Positions 58,988 through 64,000 of a stretch of 64,000 nucleotides of DNA are shown piece by piece; the first letter of the stretch is position 1, and every line of letters starts with the position of its first letter. The translations under genes and the position numbers were made by a program. The stretch comes from Macrophomina tecta (Eukaryota > Ascomycota > Dothideomycetes > Botryosphaeriales > Botryosphaeriaceae). The stretch is taken from positions 1,178,001 through 1,242,000 of the forward strand of contig JAKSGN010000020.1 in the NCBI GenBank assembly GCA_024180945.1, in the 5' to 3' direction. Under the pieces are notes generated by a model. That model was not told the DNA's origin, did not search any database, and saw nothing but the letters and a program-made list of their open reading frames with translations.

Positions 58988-61900
58988 TCAAATCAGCGCC
59001 GTCTCCGGGGGGCCTAAGTACGATGCCCCCACACCACCACGAGTATCCAACACGACCTTTTCCAGATACACCTCCGGCGAATTGGTCATCCACCTCAGCG
59101 TGTGGGATCCCCTTTCCACAGCTCCAAAACCTACCGTCCTCTTCCACACTCCGTCCGCAACGGACTGCGTCCAACCGGGCGGCAGATCTCCAGCCTTGTC
59201 CGGATCTCCCAGGACTCGAGTGAAGTTTGCCTCAGCGGCATCCAGGGTGAGCGAGTACTGCATGAGCAGGGCGGGATCGGTGTCAAGCGCGGCGTTGATG
59301 TAGACGGTCGCATTAAGGGCGGTGGATTGGTTGAACAAGTAGAAGTCGTACTCGACCCACGCCGCCTCGGCGTCAGATGCGTGGCGGGCTGTCTGGTACG
59401 GGCGGAGAGCGATAGAGCCGGAAGTCGTGCGGGTGCCAAGGTAGGGAATTTGCTGAAAGGCTACTTCACTGTCAGAAGAGCGCTGGTAGTGCGGTGCCTC
59501 GATGGATATGTAGCTGGCTGTTTCGGGGAAGCCGTGGAAGTCGGCGGGTGCAGAATAACCGTTGATCGGGACGCGGATCAGGTCGAAGTAGGGCGTGGTG
59601 TTGAAGTTCACCCGGATGGCGACCTCGTCGTTAAAGTTGGCAGCGACGGCGGGCCAGTTAATGGATATGTTGAGGCGCTGCTCAGGTTGGCTGTCAGATA
59701 CGCTCCCAGATTGAGGGGCCACAGTGATCCAGTCGAATGGGGTCTCAATAGACCATTCGACAGGGACACGGTGATCACCACGGTGAAAGAGATCGACGGT
59801 CCGTACGGCGGGTCCATAACGGTCCATAGTCGGCAGAGTAGGAGCGAAGGAACCATCAGTCGGCATGGAGGGGTCGATGGACGCACATATGAAGCCCTGT
59901 CGCCACGCACTCAGAGAACCTTCAGCGTAGATGCCAAGATTGCCCCAGGCGTAGTCCATGTTCTGGCGCAGCTGAACGAAGGAAATATTAGCGAGAACGT
60001 CTCTTGACGTAGCCTTCCAGCTGCTGGACAGAGCCATGTCAAGCTTGGGCTGGTCCATGATGCCGGTCCATTTCCCATCTTCAAGATTATTGTATTCTTC
60101 CAGAAGGTCGAAGTCTGAGTCAAAATCGGCGAGAATCTGCTGAGCAACCTTGTTTGCGGTATTTCGGCGTTCGTATCCATACTGTCTGTTCCTTCCTTGG
60201 CCAAGCACCATGGAATGGTGGAGATACCCGGCCTGAACGGGGTATCGTACGAGGTGGAAGAACGCTGGTCGGCGGTCCTGGTCGATAGTGGTAGCGACGT
60301 TGGAAACCCGACGGGCCAGGTCTCTCCATTGTAATAGTACTGTCTCGCTCTCGTGATAATTAAGAATGGAGTATGTACCGGGCTCAATGGATTCAAGCTT
60401 TCGCCGTGCGATGAGAAGATTGTGCTGCAGAAGGATGGAAGACATTTCTCTGGCATTGTCAACTCCAAATTCTCGCTCTGCGAATGCTTCCAGGTAATCC
60501 GGGATGGAACTAAAATCAATGGTTGAAGTGTTCCAGGCCAGGTCCATAATGAAGCCGAACGGCATTTCCATCGGCTTGATGTCGGCGATATTGATTACCC
60601 AAATGCGGTCGGCTCCGCGCTCGTAGCTGTGAAAGAGGTCCTTGTAGACTTTGGCCTGGGCTAAGGCATCAGATTCATTGCGCATACATTCAAGACAAGC
60701 GAACTCACCAGGCTGTTGGAGTTCTGCCATTTGTAACTTTTCGGAACGCCGACATACTCCAGATGAAAATATATCTACAACACCGTAAGCACCTCAATGC
60801 AATGTTGCTGGCTTTCGACACAATGCTCTCGAACGAAAGCTACTCACACCGATGCCGCCGGGTCTCTCGGTCTCGTTGCCCGTAGGAAGCCGCTGGACAT
60901 TTCCCCAGTTGTCATCAGTGAACATGAGGGTGATGTCTTCTGAGGGAGTCAAGCCGGCTGCATAATACGTTGCAACTTCCTTGTAAATAGTCCAGACCTG
61001 GTTTGCAGCCGTCTCGTTGCCATGATATTTGGCCAAAAGTTCCCTCTCAGTTGCGAAAACATCTTCCAACACTGAGATGGGGTCGTCAGCTTCGATCGGG
61101 CCATCATTGGGACCGCGCATTCCTAGCGTGAAGTAGGATTCATTCCTTCCTGCCCGGCGTACACCTTCTTCCATGAATCGGGTGACGTTTGCCTTGTTCT
61201 CGGTCCAGTCCCAAGGGCCGGTTTCCGTCTCATTCCATTCGTTGGTTGCTCGTTGCATGGGTTCGTGATGGCTGGTGGAGACGACGATGCCGTAGTCATC
61301 AGCGAGCTGCTGGTTCTGAGGATCGTCGGTGAAGAAGATGTTGCCAGGCCTTGGTACAAACGATGCCCACATAGCAGGCCACAGGTAGTTCGCTTTGAGG
61401 CGCAATAAGAGATCGAATACATGGCGGTAGAACTCAGAATCTAGGGGGTAATGGTCGACACTGTGCTTTTTGGACCACCATCCGGTCAAGGCGGGGGCCT
61501 CATCGTTGATGAACAATCCGCGATACTTGACGGAAGGTTCGCCGTGGACTGTCGTCTTTGGCAAGGCGTACAGCTCGTGATGCTTGGTCGCTGGAACATC
61601 CAACCACCAATGGAATCTGAGAGAATTAGGATGAGTCAGAGAAGCAATACGACAGGACCCACGGTGACTGCCCGCATTGCTCGGCGAGGGTGTAGATTCC
61701 GAACATGGCGCCGCGCTTGTCGCTCCCCGCGATGACCAAGCCTTGCCGAACTCCAGGCAGGGGGTCTACCACCGTGGTTGTCATGAACGTCTCCCATTTG
61801 CCGCGTATGTCCGACAAGTCGATTTTTCCCTCGCTCTCAAGCTCGAGCAAGACTGGAGAATCGACGGTGCCCGTAATGATGACTGAACTCGCCGTTGTGT

Positions 61901-62180
61901 TCCCGAGGAAGGATTGATTCGTCCCATGTTGCGCCGAAGTTGAAGGCCGTTTTCCCGTTATTTGTTCGAGGTCTATCGCCAAGCTTTTGGAGGCAATTTC
62001 GATGCCAACGGGGTCATCTGTCGAGTATACAATTGTGGCGGTGTGGATGGGAATTGATGCATACAAAGGTTCAAACGCTACGAAGCGTTCTTCCAACAGT
62101 GCGCGGCAAAATTGCGGCAGGACAAGCAGTATGAGATAGAGTACTGACATTTTCCCACGCAACAACCTGGAGGGCGACAT
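58988..62180 (-). CDS. GH115 xylan alpha-1,2-glucuronidase, secreted
   Basis: Four exons, 61663-62180, 60848-61616, 60709-60774 and 58988-60655, give 1,006 aa, normal for GH115. An N-terminal signal peptide is present: the start at 62180 gives a basic MSPSRLLRGK before the hydrophobic SVLYLILLVLPQF; an internal ATG at 62150 is an alternative. Family blocks include YRGLFINDEAPALTGW, LKANYLWPAMWASF, FTDDNWGNVQRLP, GADRIWVINIADIKPME and TYSILNYHES. The C-terminal ~250 residues form a beta-sandwich domain. Known activity: removal of (4-O-methyl-)glucuronic acid from internal and terminal xylose of glucuronoxylan. With laccase and the secreted GMC enzyme it points to plant cell-wall degradation. 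Confidence 0.95.
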
Positions 62181-63117
62181 TTGGCAGAAGATGGCGGGCA
62201 GGCCCTCGTCTCTTTTCTTCGAGGGCGAGTGCGGGGTGATCGGATGAGCTTATACCGAACGCCTGAAGATCCTCCACAGCCAAGACCTGGGATGGGGGAA
62301 CACGAAGTGCGGAGACGAGCATACAACACGATTTGCTTCGGGATCAGGTAAGTAGCACCCTTGTTCCGTGTCGTGGATGCTGTAAGGCGCAACGGGCATT
62401 ACGCCGCTACACAGCCGACGCGCCATGTGTGTTTGTTGCGGCGTTTCCGGAATCTCTGACATCTTCCGCTTGGTGTGCAACGCTTCTTATTCGCAAGAAG
62501 CACCACGGAAGAGGGCTTCGCAGCGATACAGAGCTAGAGGGAGCAGTCGGCGCCAGATGCGGTCGCGAGGTTTGGTGGTAGCAGCCGCTGCAGGAAGAGC
62601 CGCACTGCTCCTGGCGGTCCAGCGCAGACGGCCGAGCGTGTGCAGCCTTCTCCGAAGGGACAACTCCGTCATTATTACGCATTGTGCGAGCACTGCGGCT
62701 GAAATGCGAGATCAGGACAGAGAAGGGCGGGATGACGATTCAGGGCCCACGGGCGGGAGATCGACGGCCGGGGACGACATTTTTGTCTGCGGAGGGGCGA
62801 AGGAGGCGATGACTTCATAGCAGGGCGGTCGAGGAGGGAGCGTGTTGCGGAGGCGCGTCGAGCGGGTCTGAAGGTTTGCAGAAGACGCGTCTGTTCGCGG
62901 CGCGCGACACATGACGTCACAATGCCGTTGCGGCCATTTCGTCCCCTTCTCGGCGCGCGCTCCGCAAGCCTGGCCACTGGACGCTGTACGCCATTATGAT
63001 GCACCCGGCAAGCCATTGAAAGGCAGCGCGTATTTGTATGCGCGCCTCAGCCCCAGCTGCCAGCTTCTTGTCGCCGTTCATCCTCACATCAGCCCCTCCA
63101 CCACTCTCACCGTCGTC
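62181..63117. promoter_or_regulatory. Bidirectional promoter between GH115 and the right-edge gene
   Basis: About 940 bp between divergent starts, GC-rich on the right side. Overlapping short frames at 62400-63010 show no recognisable protein. Confidence 0.5.
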
Positions 63118-64000
63118 ATGTACGCCTCCAGACTCAGCACCCGCTCAGCCCAGGCGGCCAAGCCTCGCAACCTCACCCGCGCTGCCCGCAATGCCCGCTT
63201 CCAGTCCACCTCGTCAGGGGCCTCGCCCAATGCCAACCCCGGCAGCCACCCCGGCGTGACCGGCGCCGTCGCTGGCGGTGCTTCCGCCCTCGTGGTCGGC
63301 TACGCCTGGTACCATTTCTCCGGCGTCAAGTCGGCCGTCCAAACCTCTCAGCAGATCCGCGATTACGCAAACTCGGGCGTCCAGAAGCTCAAGGAATCCG
63401 CGCCCGAGCCCAACGAAGCCCTGAACTACCTGCGCAGCACCGCCTCCTCTTACGCCGCCTTCGTCCCCGGCGCCAAGCAGTACGTCGACGGCGCCTTCGA
63501 CCAGCTTGACGCCATCCGCCAGAAGCACGGCGACGAGGTCGACAAGACCGTGCGCGACGCCTACACCGAGCTGCAGGGCGTCGCCAAGGGCGGGCTCAGC
63601 CTCGACAACGCGCAGAAAGCATGGGTCATCCTGCAGAAGCACCTCAAGCGCATCGGCAGGCTCGCTGGCGACGCTGCCCAGGACATTATCGACCAGAACC
63701 CCCAGCTCAAGGACAAGGTCGGCGGCAGTCTGGACCAGCTAAGGCAGATGGGCGAGCAGTACGGACCCGAGGCCAAGAAGCAGGTCGACCAGACATGGGA
63801 TCAGATCAGCGACATCGTCAAGGGTGGCGTCAGCGTGGATACGGCCGACAAGATCAAAAACCTCGTTCAGGAGAGGAGAGAGGCATTGAAGAAGGCTGGT
63901 GATGAGGCCTGGCAGAAGGGGTTGGAGCAGGCGAAGCCCTACCTCGACAAGAACCCCAAGGTCAAGGAGCTGATCGAGAACAACGCCGACGCTCTCAAGC
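63118..64000 (+). CDS. Predicted mitochondrial membrane protein with helical repeats (runs off right edge)
   Basis: The frame is open from ATG 63118 to the window end, 294 codons plus one base. The N-terminus (MYASRLSTRSAQAAKPRNLT to RNARFQST) is Arg/Ser-rich without acids, a typical mitochondrial presequence. One hydrophobic segment follows (GAVAGGASALVVGYAWYHFSG, about residues 52-72, one membrane pass). The remainder is amphipathic helix with recurring K/D/Q patterns, with the phrases VAKGGLSLDNAQK and VKGGVSVDTADK showing an internal duplication of roughly 85 residues. It resembles apolipoprotein- or LEA-like fungal mitochondrial proteins; no named family is assigned. GC3 bias is strong and coding is very likely. 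Confidence 0.85.
   Translation, partial: MYASRLSTRSAQAAKPRNLTRAARNARFQSTSSGASPNANPGSHPGVTGAVAGGASALVVGYAWYHFSGVKSAVQTSQQIRDYANSGVQKLKESAPEPNEALNYLRSTASSYAAFVPGAKQYVDGAFDQLDAIRQKHGDEVDKTVRDAYTELQGVAKGGLSLDNAQKAWVILQKHLKRIGRLAGDAAQDIIDQNPQLKDKVGGSLDQLRQMGEQYGPEAKKQVDQTWDQISDIVKGGVSVDTADKIKNLVQERREALKKAGDEAWQKGLEQAKPYLDKNPKVKELIENNADALK

Overview
This window is nuclear DNA of a filamentous ascomycete (Pezizomycotina; a dothideomycete-like fungus is my guess). The evidence is many 45-80 nt GT-AG introns with CTRAY-type branch points, fungus-specific gene families (ascomycete laccase ending DSGV, Cch1, OTT_1508-type deaminase, GH115), gene-dense GC-rich DNA, and two AT-rich tracts that look like repeat-induced point mutation (RIP). 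Gene models below were built by hand; every multi-exon model closes in frame at the splice sites given.

Layout. 1-15.5 kb is conserved housekeeping DNA: a proline-rich N-terminus running off the left edge, a PHD-finger chromatin protein on the minus strand, the 2,211-residue calcium channel Cch1 on the plus strand, and a small unknown protein. 15.5-18.4 kb shows no gene. 18.6-32 kb carries an OTT_1508-like deaminase with a disrupted 5' end, a GH31 alpha-glycosidase, a formate/nitrite transporter, an IMPACT/Yih1-like protein, a decayed region and a small secreted protein. 32.4-50 kb is an accessory block: laccase, a broken membrane-protein gene, an MFS transporter, a secreted GMC oxidoreductase with an unusual 220-residue insert, a cytochrome P450 and a divergently transcribed amino-acid permease. 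50.7-53.0 kb encodes a secreted, probably GPI-anchored repeat protein. 53.8-58.6 kb is an island with a RIP-like tract, an intronless bacterial-type alkylsulfatase, a 117-bp tandem repeat, a thioredoxin-fold protein without the CxxC, and a copia-like retroelement relic. 59-62.2 kb is a GH115 alpha-glucuronidase. The right edge is a mitochondrial-type helical protein running off the window.

How the genes may work together. Laccase, secreted GMC oxidase (a possible peroxide source), GH115 and GH31 fit a plant-debris or plant-associated lifestyle. The laccase-MFS-GMC-P450-permease run resembles a catabolic or small secondary-metabolite neighbourhood without a visible PKS, NRPS or terpene core enzyme. 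The alkylsulfatase/thioredoxin-like pair in a repeat-bounded island is the most unusual part of the window. No tRNA, rRNA or CRISPR was found.
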